A DNA stretch of 64,000 nucleotides from Pseudothauera lacus (GCF_003034845.1 NZ_PZKC01000003.1:124001-188000); one strand, 5' to 3'. Counted from the first letter of the stretch, positions 7,317 to 15,587 are shown. Program-made: numbers and translations. Notes: a model not told the origin generated them from the sequence alone.

Positions 7317-10019
7317 ATGAGCAACGACGCCGACCGCAACCCTTACGACATCGTTCATCCCCATGCCCGCACGGCCGACGAAGTGCTCGCTGCGCTGCGC
7401 AGCAGCGCCGCCGGCCTGTCCGCCGAGGAGGCCGCTGCGCGACTCGCCGCGGTCGGGCCGAACCGCCTCCCGGAACCCCCGCGTGATGGCTTGTTGAAGC
7501 GCTTCTTCAAGCATTTCAATGACATCCTGATCTACATCCTCATCGCCGCAGCGGCCATCACCGCCGTGCTCGGACACTGGATCGACACCGGGGTGATCCT
7601 CGGCGTGGTGGTGATCAACGCCATCATCGGCTTCATCCAGGAGGGCAAGGCCGAAGAGGCCCTGGAGGGTATCCGCAAGATGCTCTCGCTGCATGCCCAT
7701 GTGCGCCGTGGTGGTGAATGGAGCGAGGTGGACGCCGACAAACTGGTGCCGGGGGACGTCGTCCGTCTGCGCTCCGGTGACCGCGTACCGGCCGATCTGC
7801 GCCTGATCGAGGCGACCAACCTGCGCATCGAGGAGTCCGCGCTCACCGGCGAATCCGTGCCTGCCGACAAGCACTGCGCCGCGGTGGCCGCCGATGCCGG
7901 TGTCGGCGACCGTTTCGGCATGGCCTATTCGGGCACCATGGTGGCCGCCGGGCGCGGCGTCGGCGTGGTCACCGCCACCGGCGCGGCCACCGAGATCGGC
8001 CGCATCAACCGCATGATTGCCGAAGTGCAGACCCTGCAGACCCCGCTGACGCGCCAGATGGCCGAGTTCAGCAAGATCCTCTCGGTGGTCATCGTCGGCC
8101 TCGCCGTGCTGATGGTCGTGGTGGGCACCTTACTGCACGACTTTCCCCTCGGCGAGGTCTTCCTTGCCGCCATCGGCTTTGCGGTGGCCGCGATTCCCGA
8201 AGGGCTGCCGGCCATCCTCACCATCACCCTGGCGCTCGGCGTGCAGCGCATGGCCGCGCGCAACGCCATCACCCGCAAGCTCACCGCGGTGGAGACCCTG
8301 GGTTCGGTGACGGTGATCTGCTCCGACAAGACCGGTACCCTGACCCGCAACGAGATGACCGCCCGCCACGTCGTCACCCGTGGTGGAGAGTACGAGGTGA
8401 CCGGCACCGGTTATCAGCCCGAAGGACACATTACCCTGCTTGGCGAGCGCATCGTCATGCACGAGCATGCCCACCTGCAGGCCCTCATCGAGGTGGTGGC
8501 AGTGGCCAACGACACCCATGTGGCCCACGAGGACGGCCAGTGGAAGGTCACCGGCGAACCCACCGAAGGTGCCCTGCGCACGCTGGCGGGCAAGGCCGGC
8601 TTTGACGCCGCGGCCCACGAACGCCATGCCGCCATTCCCTTCGAATCGGCCAACAAGTTCATGGCCACGCTCAACACTGCCCCCGGCGGCACCCGCCGCA
8701 TCCTGCTCAAGGGCGCCCCGGACCGCCTGCTTGACCGCTGTGCGGAGGAGTTGGGTGAGGATGGCAGTGCGGTACCGCTCGATCGCGCCTACTGGGAAGA
8801 ACAGATCGAGCGCCTCAGTAGTGAGGGCCTGCGCGTGCTGGCGGCTGCGGCACGCGACGTTGGCGATGACAAGCACGAGCTGGAGATTGCCGATCTTGAT
8901 CAGGGCATGGTCTTCCTCGGCGTCATCGGCATCATTGACCCGCCGCGCCCGGAGGCAATCGAGGCTATCCGCTCCTGCCACCAGGCCGGCATCCGCGTAA
9001 AGATGATTACCGGCGACCATGCCGGCACCGCGCGCGCCATTGGCATCGAGATGGGGCTGGGCAGCGCCGAGAGCCTGAAGGTGATCAGTGGCCACGATAT
9101 CGAAGCGGCCAGCGACGAGGAACTGCAGGCCATCGCCCAGGACTGCGACATCTTTGCGCGCACCAGCCCGGAGCACAAGCTGCGCCTGGTTAAGGCCCTG
9201 CAGGCGCGCGGCGAGGTGGTGGCGATGACCGGCGATGGCGTCAATGACGCCCCCGCGCTGAAGCGCGCCGATGTCGGCGTGGCAATGGGCATCAAGGGTA
9301 CCGAAGCGACCAAGGAAGCCGCCGAGATCGTGCTCGCCGACGACAACTTCTCCTCCATCGAGCGTGCGGTGGAGGAAGGGCGCACCATCTACGACAACCT
9401 GCGCAAGGCCATCCTCTTCATCCTCCCCACCAACGGCGCGCAGGGCCTGGTGATGCTGGCGGCGGTGGTGTTCGGCCTCACCCTGCCGCTGACCCCGGTG
9501 CAGATCCTCTGGGTGAACATGGTGGTGGCGGTCACCCTGGCGCTGGCGCTGGCCTTCGAGCCGGCCGAACCCGGGGTCATGCAGCGCCCGCCGCGCAAGC
9601 CCGGTACGCCCATCCTTGGACGCATCTTCCTGTGGCGGGTGGCACTGGTGTCGGTGCTTATCGGTGGCGCCACCATCGTCATGTTCGAGATCGAGCTGTA
9701 CCTCGGCATGCCCCTCGACGTTGCCCGCAGCATGGCGGTCAATACCCTGGTGGTGGCGCAGGCCTTCTACCTCTTCAACAGCCGCTTTCTGGAAGCCTCC
9801 AGCCTGCGTGCCGGCCTGCTGTTCGGCAATCGTGCGGCCTGGATCGCGGTGGGCGTGCTGGTGCTGCTGCAACTGGCCTTCATCTACCTGCCGGTGATGA
9901 ACCTGTGGTTCGGTACCGCCGCGCTCGAACTGCGCCACTGGCTGGCGCCGCTGCTCATCGGCGGCGGAGTGTTTCTCGCCATCGAGGCCGAGAAGGCCTG
10001 GCTGCGCCGCCGGCGCTGA
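7317..10019 (+). CDS. P2-type cation-transporting ATPase
   Basis: This 900-residue membrane pump carries all P-type ATPase landmarks: TGES in the actuator domain, the phosphorylated DKTGTLT (Asp337), a nucleotide-binding domain, TGDGVNDAP, and about ten membrane segments. PEGLP in segment 4 keeps Glu295, as in Ca2+ pumps of the SERCA type. Segment 6 reads WVNMVVAVT: the SERCA Asn is kept (Asn734) but the calcium-ligand Asp position is Ala738, so Ca2+ specificity is uncertain. ATG 7317 is chosen because family similarity starts there and GGAAAAAG lies upstream. It is transcribed away from the acyltransferase gene and converges on the cotransporter genes. Confidence 0.92.
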   Translation: MSNDADRNPYDIVHPHARTADEVLAALRSSAAGLSAEEAAARLAAVGPNRLPEPPRDGLLKRFFKHFNDILIYILIAAAAITAVLGHWIDTGVILGVVVINAIIGFIQEGKAEEALEGIRKMLSLHAHVRRGGEWSEVDADKLVPGDVVRLRSGDRVPADLRLIEATNLRIEESALTGESVPADKHCAAVAADAGVGDRFGMAYSGTMVAAGRGVGVVTATGAATEIGRINRMIAEVQTLQTPLTRQMAEFSKILSVVIVGLAVLMVVVGTLLHDFPLGEVFLAAIGFAVAAIPEGLPAILTITLALGVQRMAARNAITRKLTAVETLGSVTVICSDKTGTLTRNEMTARHVVTRGGEYEVTGTGYQPEGHITLLGERIVMHEHAHLQALIEVVAVANDTHVAHEDGQWKVTGEPTEGALRTLAGKAGFDAAAHERHAAIPFESANKFMATLNTAPGGTRRILLKGAPDRLLDRCAEELGEDGSAVPLDRAYWEEQIERLSSEGLRVLAAAARDVGDDKHELEIADLDQGMVFLGVIGIIDPPRPEAIEAIRSCHQAGIRVKMITGDHAGTARAIGIEMGLGSAESLKVISGHDIEAASDEELQAIAQDCDIFARTSPEHKLRLVKALQARGEVVAMTGDGVNDAPALKRADVGVAMGIKGTEATKEAAEIVLADDNFSSIERAVEEGRTIYDNLRKAILFILPTNGAQGLVMLAAVVFGLTLPLTPVQILWVNMVVAVTLALALAFEPAEPGVMQRPPRKPGTPILGRIFLWRVALVSVLIGGATIVMFEIELYLGMPLDVARSMAVNTLVVAQAFYLFNSRFLEASSLRAGLLFGNRAAWIAVGVLVLLQLAFIYLPVMNLWFGTAALELRHWLAPLLIGGGVFLAIEAEKAWLRRRR

Positions 10020-10045
10020 ACTGGGGCGGGGCTTAGCGGTCCAGC

Positions 10046-10300
10046 TCAGCGCTCGCCGTTCTTGAGCGCCTTGCGCAAGGCCACGCCCTTGCGGCGCTGT
10101 TCGGTGAGAATCTGCAGGCGCAGGGTGAGATTGTCGCGGGTCAGGGCGTCGTCGCAGGCCTTGATGCGTGCGGCGAGCTCGCGCTGTTCGGCCTTCATCT
10201 TGCGCAACAGGGCCTTGAGCTGCTTCTTCTTGGCCTCCTGCTTGCGCCGTCTGGCCGACAGCAGGGTGGCCAGGCGGCCGATCATGCGGATGAGTTTCAT
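10046..10300 (-). CDS. Small basic coiled-coil protein
   Basis: This 84-residue protein is rich in Lys, Arg, Glu and Leu. It is predicted to form one long helix or coiled coil through residues about 15-75, with heptad-like leucines, and has no signal peptide. Its ATG overlaps the stop codon of the Na/Pi cotransporter gene by four bases (ATGA), so the two are translationally coupled. No family is recognised. The overlap and position suggest a role with the transporter, but this is inference. Confidence 0.65.
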   Translation of the reverse strand: MKLIRMIGRLATLLSARRRKQEAKKKQLKALLRKMKAEQRELAARIKACDDALTRDNLTLRLQILTEQRRKGVALRKALKNGER

Positions 10301-12129
10301 GGCGACGGACGCTCCTGCGCGGCGGTGTCCTGCGCTTGCGCGCTGACGATGGCGGTGAGCTCCTGCTTGTCCAGCTGCAGGGCGCTGTCGATTTCATGGT
10401 GGACCGCCTCGAAGGGCTGGAACACCGCCTGCGCCATTGCCAGCAGGTTGCGCGAGATGTTGTAGGTATAGGCGCTGTCGTTCATCAGCGAAGTGGCTAC
10501 TTCGGGGCTGATGCGGCGTTCGCGGATGAGGCGGTCGAGGGTGCCGTTGCCGACGATGTCGTGGGCCTCCGTGGCCGCACGGAGCACATCCAGCACCAGG
10601 GTGACATTGGCCTCGGGGTCGCTGGCGAGCTGTTGCAGCTCGTGCAGCAGCAGCGCCAGATGCTGGCGGATGTTCACATACTCCTGGCGCAGGTAGGGGT
10701 TGGGTGAGGCCAGGTAACGCACCAGGTTCTTCTGCAGGTGCTTGAGATCCTTCAGCGCCTCGATCAGCTGCTGGGTGGAGGCCCGCAGCACGAAAGCCTG
10801 ACGCGACTGAGTGCCGCGGGTGGGCAGGCGGGCGATGAAGTCGAGGATGTCGCCATGCAGCGGTTTCACCCGCCGCAGGTAATAGTCGTCGACATCGATC
10901 GCGTGCACGCGCTCCGGCGCATTGGCCAGCAAGTCCAGGGATTCGCCCTTGCGCAGGCGGATGGGATCGGTGTGCAGGACCAGCGCCATGATGTCGAAGA
11001 CGTTGCCGAAGAGGTGGATGACCTCCTGGCGCACAGCGCCCAGCGCGGCGTCCGGCATCTCGATCATGGTGTCGTTGATGAACTTCGGGCTGCTCACTGT
11101 ACGCGGCTGGGGTTTCAGCCAGGTTTCAAGCGCGCGCACGAGCTGGCCGAGCAGGGGCAGCATCAGCACGATGCCGGTGAGGTTGAAAAGCGAGTGGAAC
11201 AGCGCCAGCTTGAGGGTGTGGTTGTCGGCGGCGATGCCCAGCCAGACGCTGCCGGTCTCCACCGCGCTGACGAAGCCGCCGATGAAGATCAGTGCCACCG
11301 CGCCGGTGACCATGTTGAACACCAGATGCGCCACCGCCAGCCGGCGCCCTTCGATGTTGGCGCTGATCGAGCCGATGATGGCGGTGATGGTGGTGCCGAC
11401 GTTGGCACCGATCGACAGCGCCAGTGCGTTCTCGTAGGTGATCTGGCCAGCGCCCAGCGCAGTGATGATCAGCACCAGGGTGGCATGGCTGGACTGCATC
11501 ACCACGGTGGCAACGATGCCCAGCAGGGTGAACAGCAGCAGGCCGGCAAGGCCGGGCACGGCGTACTCGGCCAGGTCGATGCTCTGACCGACGGTCTCGA
11601 AGCCCGTCTTCATGAAATGGATGCCGAGGAAAAGGAAGCCCAGCCCGGTCAGCACATGCCCCAGTCCCTTCAGCGTACGTGAGCGGTTGAAGCTCAGCAC
11701 CACGCCGAACACCAGCATCGGCATGGCGTAGGCGGCAATGTCCACCTTCAGACCGAAGCCGGCGATCAGCCACGCCCCGGTAGTGGTGCCAAGGTTGGCG
11801 CCGAAGATGATCCCCACCCCCTGCGCCAGTCCCAGCAGGCCGGCACTCAGGAAGGAGATGGTGAGCACCGACACCAGCGAACTCGACTGCGTCACAGTGG
11901 TGGCCACCAGCCCGAACAGCAGGCTCTTCCACAGCCGGTCGGTGGTCCGCTGCAGCAGCTTCTCCAGCGTGCCGCCGGTGAATACCTTGAAGCCCTCTTC
12001 GAGCGCGATCATGCCGAGCAGGAAGATCGCCACCCCGGCGGCGATCTCGGAGAACGCTGCACTGACCCACAGCGCATAGCCCAGCACGGCGAATACGGAG
12101 CCCAGCAGAAGGTGGCGCGATGCCGGCAT
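10297..12129 (-). CDS. Na+/phosphate cotransporter with PhoU-like C-terminus
   Basis: This 610-residue inner-membrane protein has two inverted Na/Pi-cotransporter repeats. Each carries the signature QSS core (TVTQSSSLVSV about residue 60-70, VVMQSSHATLV about 205-215), within roughly eight to ten membrane segments. From about residue 340 it becomes a soluble helical region similar to PhoU (repeated LLxxAPERVHAIDVDDYYL-type helices). The family imports phosphate with sodium and the PhoU-like part is thought to regulate it. The small coiled-coil gene is coupled at its 3' end. No Pho box could be identified with confidence upstream. Confidence 0.92.
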   Translation of the reverse strand: MPASRHLLLGSVFAVLGYALWVSAAFSEIAAGVAIFLLGMIALEEGFKVFTGGTLEKLLQRTTDRLWKSLLFGLVATTVTQSSSLVSVLTISFLSAGLLGLAQGVGIIFGANLGTTTGAWLIAGFGLKVDIAAYAMPMLVFGVVLSFNRSRTLKGLGHVLTGLGFLFLGIHFMKTGFETVGQSIDLAEYAVPGLAGLLLFTLLGIVATVVMQSSHATLVLIITALGAGQITYENALALSIGANVGTTITAIIGSISANIEGRRLAVAHLVFNMVTGAVALIFIGGFVSAVETGSVWLGIAADNHTLKLALFHSLFNLTGIVLMLPLLGQLVRALETWLKPQPRTVSSPKFINDTMIEMPDAALGAVRQEVIHLFGNVFDIMALVLHTDPIRLRKGESLDLLANAPERVHAIDVDDYYLRRVKPLHGDILDFIARLPTRGTQSRQAFVLRASTQQLIEALKDLKHLQKNLVRYLASPNPYLRQEYVNIRQHLALLLHELQQLASDPEANVTLVLDVLRAATEAHDIVGNGTLDRLIRERRISPEVATSLMNDSAYTYNISRNLLAMAQAVFQPFEAVHHEIDSALQLDKQELTAIVSAQAQDTAAQERPSP

Positions 12130-12180
12130 CGAAGTTGTCTCCCTTGTTGTACCCCGGCGGGTCGGTGAAATGCCCGCTGC

Positions 12181-12666
12181 GTGTCATCCTGCCACAGTCG
12201 CCGGAGAGGGCAAAGCGAGGCGGGGGGGGGGGAGCCCGCGGCGCCCGCACCTGAGCGGGTTTTCACTGGGTCAATACAGAAGGACCCAGTTGGGTACGTA
12301 AAAAAGAACGCCAGCAAACGGCTGGTCGCGATCACCAAACTGGCATTCGATGTCATCCCGCAAGATCCGACGCGACCGGAGTACCGCCAGGGTGCGACGC
12401 TCGGTGAAGATCACAAGCACTGGTTTCGGGCCAAGTTCTTCCAGCAGTACCGACTATTCTTCCGCTACCACGCCCCAAGCAAAGTGATCGTCTACGCCTG
12501 GGTGAACGACGAAGACACAAAACGTGCTTATGAAAGCAGCGACGACGCCTACCGGGTGTTCCGCAAGATGCTGGAAAGCGGGCATCCGCCTGATGACTGG
12601 GATCAGCTCCTGGCTGAGGCGCGGAAAGAATCACAGCGGATGCAGGAATCATTGAAAGGGCGGTAG
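12181..12666 (+). pseudogene. yhaV: 5'-truncated YhaV-type toxin gene
   Basis: From about 12280 the frame matches the YhaV ribonuclease toxin (KDPVGYVKKNASKRL, then RYRLFF-like QQYRLFFRYHA, VNDEDTKRAYESSDDAY, GHPPDDW) through to its normal end. The first thirty-odd residues of YhaV are missing. The codons before 12280 are a GC-rich junction with no ATG, no usable start near the homology, and no ribosome binding site. The frame is open back to a GTG at 12181, but that N-terminus is unrelated. The PrlF antitoxin gene, normally directly upstream, is absent there. The toxin is therefore probably not made. It marks the left edge of a decayed island. Confidence 0.78.
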
Positions 12667-12810
12667 CAGCGCAGTGATTGGCGCCGCTTGCGTCTACTCA
12701 TACCCCACCTTGAGCGATTGGCCCATTTACACCCATGCCGGCACCAGGCAGCCCGTCGTGCGGCGAATACCGCTCTCCATCACCGCACAATCTGCGGTGA
12801 ATAACTTGCG

Positions 12811-12843
12811 CATGCGGAGATTGCGGCCCATAATCTCCGCATG
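12811..12843. promoter_or_regulatory. Inverted repeat overlapping the fic start codon
   Basis: This is a perfect 12-base inverted repeat, CATGCGGAGATT and AATCTCCGCATG, with a 9-base spacer; the ATG of the Fic gene lies in the right arm. A smaller hairpin, CACCGCA/TGCGGTG, lies at 12781-12799. Such a site could be an operator for autoregulation or an mRNA stem that hides the start codon. The regulator is not known. Confidence 0.5.
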
Positions 12844-13977
12844 AAAAGCGGCGATTACAAGTACATCTGGCAGGCCAGCGACTGGCCGAACTGGCACTTC
12901 GACCTCGCAGGGCTGGCCGGCCCCATGGCCGAAGTCAGTCGTGCCCAGGGGCTGTTGATGGGCCGTCTGGCCGACGTCGGCATGGCGCTGCGCGATCAGG
13001 CGAGCCTTGCAGCGCTGACTGAGGACGTAGTCAAGACCAGCGAGATCGAGGGCGAGCAACTCAACGTCGAATCCGTGCGCTCGTCCATCGCCCGCAGGCT
13101 GGGCGTGGACATCGGCGCACTTGCGCCGGTCGACCGCCATGTCGAGGGCGTGGTCGATATGGTGCTGGATGCCACGGCCAACTGCCAGGCACCGGTAACG
13201 CGGGAGCGTCTGTTCGGCTGGCATGCCGCACTGTTTCCCACCGGCTACTCCGGCCTTTCCAGGATCAAGGTCGGCGGCTGGCGTGACGATACCATCGGGC
13301 CGATGCAGGTGGTGTCCGGACCCATCGGCCGCCAGCGTGTGCATTTCGAGGCGCCCTCGGCTGACCGTCTGGAGGATGAAAACAGGCGCTTCCTTGACTG
13401 GCTCAATGGCGCATCAAACGAGCCGCCACTGATCAAAGCCGGTCTCGGCCACCTATGGTTCGTCACGTTGCACCCGTTCGACGACGGCAATGGCCGTATT
13501 GCGCGGGCCATCGGCGATCTGCTCCTGGCACGCGCCGATGGCAGTCCACAGCGGTTTTACAGTATGTCGGCGCAGATCCAGCGCGAACGCAAAGCCTATT
13601 ACGACATCCTGGAGCGGACCCAGAAGCGGTCGATGGACGTCACCGAGTGGCTTGCCTGGTTCCTCGACACGCTCCATCGCGCCGTCGATCAGGCGCAGCA
13701 CACACTCGACGCCGTGCTGACCAAGGCGCGATTTTGGCAGCGCTGGGCAACCACGCCACTGAACGAGCGGCAGGTGAAGTTGCTGAACAAGCTGCTCGAC
13801 GGCTTCGAAGGCAAGCTCACCAGCAGCAAGTGGGCGGCCATTGCCAAGTGCTCGCCGGACACCGCCCTGCGTGACATCAACGATCTGCTTGCGCGTGGCG
13901 CCCTGCGGAAATCGGATGCGGGTGGGCGCAGTACAAGCTATGTACTGGATCATGCGCCAACGGGGGAGCGTGCATGA
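12841..13977 (+). CDS. Fic family AMPylase-type protein, class II
   Basis: This is a 378-residue protein with an N-terminal DUF4172-like region, a Fic core and a C-terminal winged-helix segment (LLARGALRKSDAGG). The catalytic motif HPFDDGNGRIAR is complete (His211). An inhibitory-helix motif TSEIEG is at 66-71 with Glu70; in class II Fic proteins this N-terminal glutamate blocks the active site in cis. Fic proteins usually transfer AMP from ATP to hydroxyl groups of target proteins. The gene looks intact. Its stop codon overlaps the start of the next small ORF by four bases (ATGA). It is flanked by remnants of an island, so it was probably acquired by transfer. The target is unknown. Confidence 0.92.
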   Translation: MKSGDYKYIWQASDWPNWHFDLAGLAGPMAEVSRAQGLLMGRLADVGMALRDQASLAALTEDVVKTSEIEGEQLNVESVRSSIARRLGVDIGALAPVDRHVEGVVDMVLDATANCQAPVTRERLFGWHAALFPTGYSGLSRIKVGGWRDDTIGPMQVVSGPIGRQRVHFEAPSADRLEDENRRFLDWLNGASNEPPLIKAGLGHLWFVTLHPFDDGNGRIARAIGDLLLARADGSPQRFYSMSAQIQRERKAYYDILERTQKRSMDVTEWLAWFLDTLHRAVDQAQHTLDAVLTKARFWQRWATTPLNERQVKLLNKLLDGFEGKLTSSKWAAIAKCSPDTALRDINDLLARGALRKSDAGGRSTSYVLDHAPTGERA

Positions 13978-14174
13978 AGAAAGATGGAGACGACGCGGAA
14001 ACTGCCATCATCAGTTCATCCGAGAAGGTCATTTTGGATTTGCTTGAGCGGGACATCGCCGTGCACCCGGAACGGTTGCAGCCTGTCACTGCCGATCAGG
14101 TGCGACGCGTTCAATCGCTGCTTGGAGACGTCTCGGTAGAGTTCGACACTCCACTGCCGCCAGGCGACGCATAA
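13974..14174 (+). CDS. Small protein resembling the C-terminal tail of PrlF antitoxin
   Basis: This 66-residue ORF starts inside the Fic stop codon (ATGA) and is therefore coupled to fic. Its residues about 17-62, with LLERDIAVHPERLQPV and VQSLLGDVSVEFDTPL, resemble the toxin-binding tail of PrlF, the antitoxin of YhaV. The AbrB-type DNA-binding domain that normally precedes that tail is missing. Either it is a 3' remnant of prlF fused to a new start, or a free-standing small partner of the Fic operon. A truncated yhaV lies 1.3 kb upstream, not downstream, so the original operon has been rearranged. The assignment rests on remembered family sequence and needs a profile search. Confidence 0.55.
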   Translation: MKKDGDDAETAIISSSEKVILDLLERDIAVHPERLQPVTADQVRRVQSLLGDVSVEFDTPLPPGDA

Positions 14175-14259
14175 CTCAGATCCGCAGAAGAATCGCTTGG
14201 CTCGTCGGCCGAACAGCGCCTTCATGGACTCCTGCCAACTCATTCGGACGGAGACCAAG

Positions 14260-14460
14260 ATGGACGTCGTACACCTCAATCAAAAACAACTGGCCGCCTG
14301 CTGGAGCATCAGCGAGGCCACCCTGGAGCGCTGGCGCAGCGTCGGGATCGGACCAAAATTCCTGAAGCTATCTGGGCGGGTGGCTGACCGCCAAGTCGAC
14401 ATCGAAGCCTACGAAGAATCGTGCTTGCAGATATGGACGTATCGAGGTTTCGGCCGCTGA
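14260..14460 (+). CDS. AlpA-like helix-turn-helix DNA-binding protein
   Basis: This 66-residue protein contains the excisionase/AlpA type winged helix-turn-helix pattern (LNQKQLAACWSISEATLERW, then GIGPKFLKLSGRV and DIEAYEESC). Small proteins of this kind in integrated elements act as regulators or excision factors. ATG 14260 follows GGAG and is where family similarity begins; an upstream in-frame start at 14197 adds no recognisable sequence. The C-terminal end (LQIWTYRGFGR) runs straight into a terminator stem, so the natural C-terminus may have been altered. Confidence 0.72.
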   Translation: MDVVHLNQKQLAACWSISEATLERWRSVGIGPKFLKLSGRVADRQVDIEAYEESCLQIWTYRGFGR

Positions 14461-14495
14461 ACCCGCGTAGCGAATCAGCGGCCTTTGTTTTTTTC
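14452..14495 (+). terminator. Intrinsic terminator after the island regulator gene
   Basis: A perfect 9-base inverted repeat (GGCCGCTGA at 14452-14460, TCAGCGGCC at 14475-14483) is followed by TTTG and seven T. The left arm contains the stop codon of the regulator gene. Between it and 14657 nothing coding is seen, only short repeats of TATCGCCC and its complement around 14634-14690. Confidence 0.72.
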
Positions 14496-14657
14496 TGTGC
14501 TTCCATCACGGGCTGCCTCTTGGCAAGCGATGGCACGCCACTGGACTGCACTGGGTTCGGCCTTGTGGCTATCGACCATGCCGCACCTGCGGTGATCGAT
14601 ACAAGGCGTTGATTTATTAGGTCTGCGCTGGCGTATCGCCCATTTTCTATCGCCCGG

Positions 14658-15041
14658 CTATTGCCGATAGGGCGCAGTTTGTCCGATAGCCCATTCATGA
14701 CACCGCCCAGTAGCGCGCCGCCAGCGCTTGTCGCCCTCAAAGCGCACCTCGCCCTTGTCGACCAGGCCATCCAGTGCACGTTTGACCTGCCTGGGGGGGA
14801 TCTCGCTGCCGATGCGCTGGCGGATATCGCCGATCGCCGATTCGGGGTAGCGCTTGAGGTCTTCCAGAATCAGGGCAGCGAGCCGGTGCGGCTCGATCCG
14901 TTTGAGGGTCGTTTCCCCGGCAAAATCGAGATGGCGCAGCAGCCCCGGGTCGACGAAATAGCGCGTGGATTTCTCATCCGGCAGCTTGCGGGCCTTGTCG
15001 CCCGGCTTGGCCTGGCGGACGGCGGTATCGGTAAGGGGCAT
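14658..15041 (-). pseudogene. Integrase N-terminal stub fused to an unrelated winged-helix-like fragment
   Basis: The frame starts MPLTDTAVRQAKPGDKARKL, which is the arm-DNA-binding start of P4-type tyrosine integrases (DUF4102). After about 25 residues it leaves that family. It continues as a helical segment (LKRIEPHRLAALILEDLKRY, then IPPRQVKRALDGLVDKGEV) that looks like a winged-helix C-terminus of another protein. No catalytic RxxR...Y region is present. The 127-residue chimera is best read as a deletion scar joining two gene remnants, and it points away from ssrA as integrases next to tmRNA often do. It could still be expressed as a small DNA-binding protein. Confidence 0.62.
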
Positions 15042-15045
15042 GACG

Positions 15046-15094
15046 GGTATACCTCGCGTCGGGTGTCGGTATACCGTCAAGAATGACGGTATGG
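15046..15094. repeat. GGTATACC motif array upstream of the integrase stub
   Basis: GGTATACC occurs at 15046-15053 and 15068-15075, with a third, diverged copy GGTATGG at 15088-15094, spaced about 20-22 bases apart. The last two sit in an inverted repeat, ATACCGTCA/TGACGGTAT (15071-15079 and 15084-15092). They lie just upstream of the integrase start and near the likely attachment site, so arm-type integrase sites or operators are possible. Confidence 0.45.
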
Positions 15095-15096
15095 CA

Positions 15097-15191
15097 TGCT
15101 TCTTGGTGCTACTGGGTGACACAAGAAAAAACCCGCGAAGCCTTGAGCTACGCGGGTTTCTGAGCCTTCTTGCTACTTGATGCTACTGGGT
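15097..15191. repeat. Imperfect 21-base direct repeat flanking the ssrA terminator
   Basis: Copies at 15097-15117 and 15171-15191 match at 19 of 21 bases; both end in GCTACTGGGT. The ssrA terminator hairpin lies between them. The second copy ends three bases from the CCA end of ssrA. They may be the duplicated core of an old attachment site, though attachment sites of this class usually include the tRNA-like end itself. Confidence 0.5.
15126..15160 (-). terminator. ssrA terminator
   Basis: Read on the minus strand, AAACCCGCG and CGCGGGTTT form a 9-base stem followed by a T-rich tail, about 35 bases after the ssrA CCA end. It is a good intrinsic terminator for tmRNA. Confidence 0.8.
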
Positions 15192-15193
15192 AC

Positions 15194-15571
15194 TGGTGGA
15201 GCCGGGGGGAATCGAACCCCCGTCCGCAAGCCCTCTACAGGCAGATCTACATACTTAGCCCGGCTATTTGGATTTAACCCCTGACTTAGCCGCCAGACAG
15301 GCCGGCCAGGAGCGAGCTACCTTACCTTTAGCTGCGGAGCCAAGTAACCCGGCCCTGCTCGCGATTCTCTGTAAATGACACTGCAGCGGCCCAGCTTACG
15401 CTGGAGCCACCCGGCCCAGAGACCTGCCGGTGCAGCGCCCGCCGGGATTAAGCGGCGAGAGCGAAACGCTCGTCGTTGGCGTTTGTAGTTTTCCAGATGG
15501 ATTTACGAGGTGACTGGTCCTCGGTATGCACTGCTCTGCGTCGCGACCCACGTCGAAGCCAGGTCGGCCCC
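15194..15571 (-). ncRNA. ssrA: Transfer-messenger RNA (tmRNA)
   Basis: On the minus strand the RNA starts GGGGCCGACCTGGCTTCGAC and ends in a TTCGATTCC-type T-loop, acceptor stem and CCA, forming the tRNA-Ala-like domain. Within it lies the tag reading frame GCC-AAC-GAC-GAG-CGT-TTC-GCT-CTC-GCC-GCT-TAA, giving ANDERFALAA and stop. The tag marks polypeptides from stalled ribosomes for proteolysis by ClpXP and related proteases. The length of 378 bases is normal for a one-piece tmRNA. SmpB is not encoded in this window. The 3' end adjoins a decayed island, consistent with its use as an integration site. Confidence 0.97.
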
Positions 15572-15587
15572 AGTGATCGTTGTGACA

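Larger units (their letters stand above)
12181..15191. mobile_element. Remnant genomic island at the 3' end of ssrA
   Basis: This is a roughly 3-kb tract between the Na/Pi transporter gene and the ssrA 3' end. It contains a truncated toxin, a Fic gene, an antitoxin-like tail, an AlpA-like regulator and an integrase N-terminal stub, none of which belong to the flanking core operons. The 3' end of ssrA is a well-known integration site for tyrosine recombinase islands. By eye the tract is less GC-rich than its surroundings. No intact integrase is present, so it is probably immobile now. The exact left boundary is uncertain and no second copy of the ssrA end was found. Confidence 0.6.

Noticed and set aside
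12181..12279. Treating the GTG at 12181 as the true start of a novel YhaV variant
   Set aside because: The added N-terminus comes from a GC-rich, homopolymer-containing junction without a ribosome binding site, so truncation is the simpler reading.
14421..14612. Small plus-strand frame after the AlpA-like gene
   Set aside because: It spans the terminator hairpin, has no ribosome binding site and no family-like sequence.
15097..15191. Direct repeats considered as a CRISPR fragment
   Set aside because: Only two imperfect copies occur, and the intervening 53 bases hold the ssrA terminator. No cas genes or leader are present.
12181..15191. An active prophage or integrative element
   Set aside because: There are no structural, replication or packaging genes, and the only integrase is a stub without catalytic residues.
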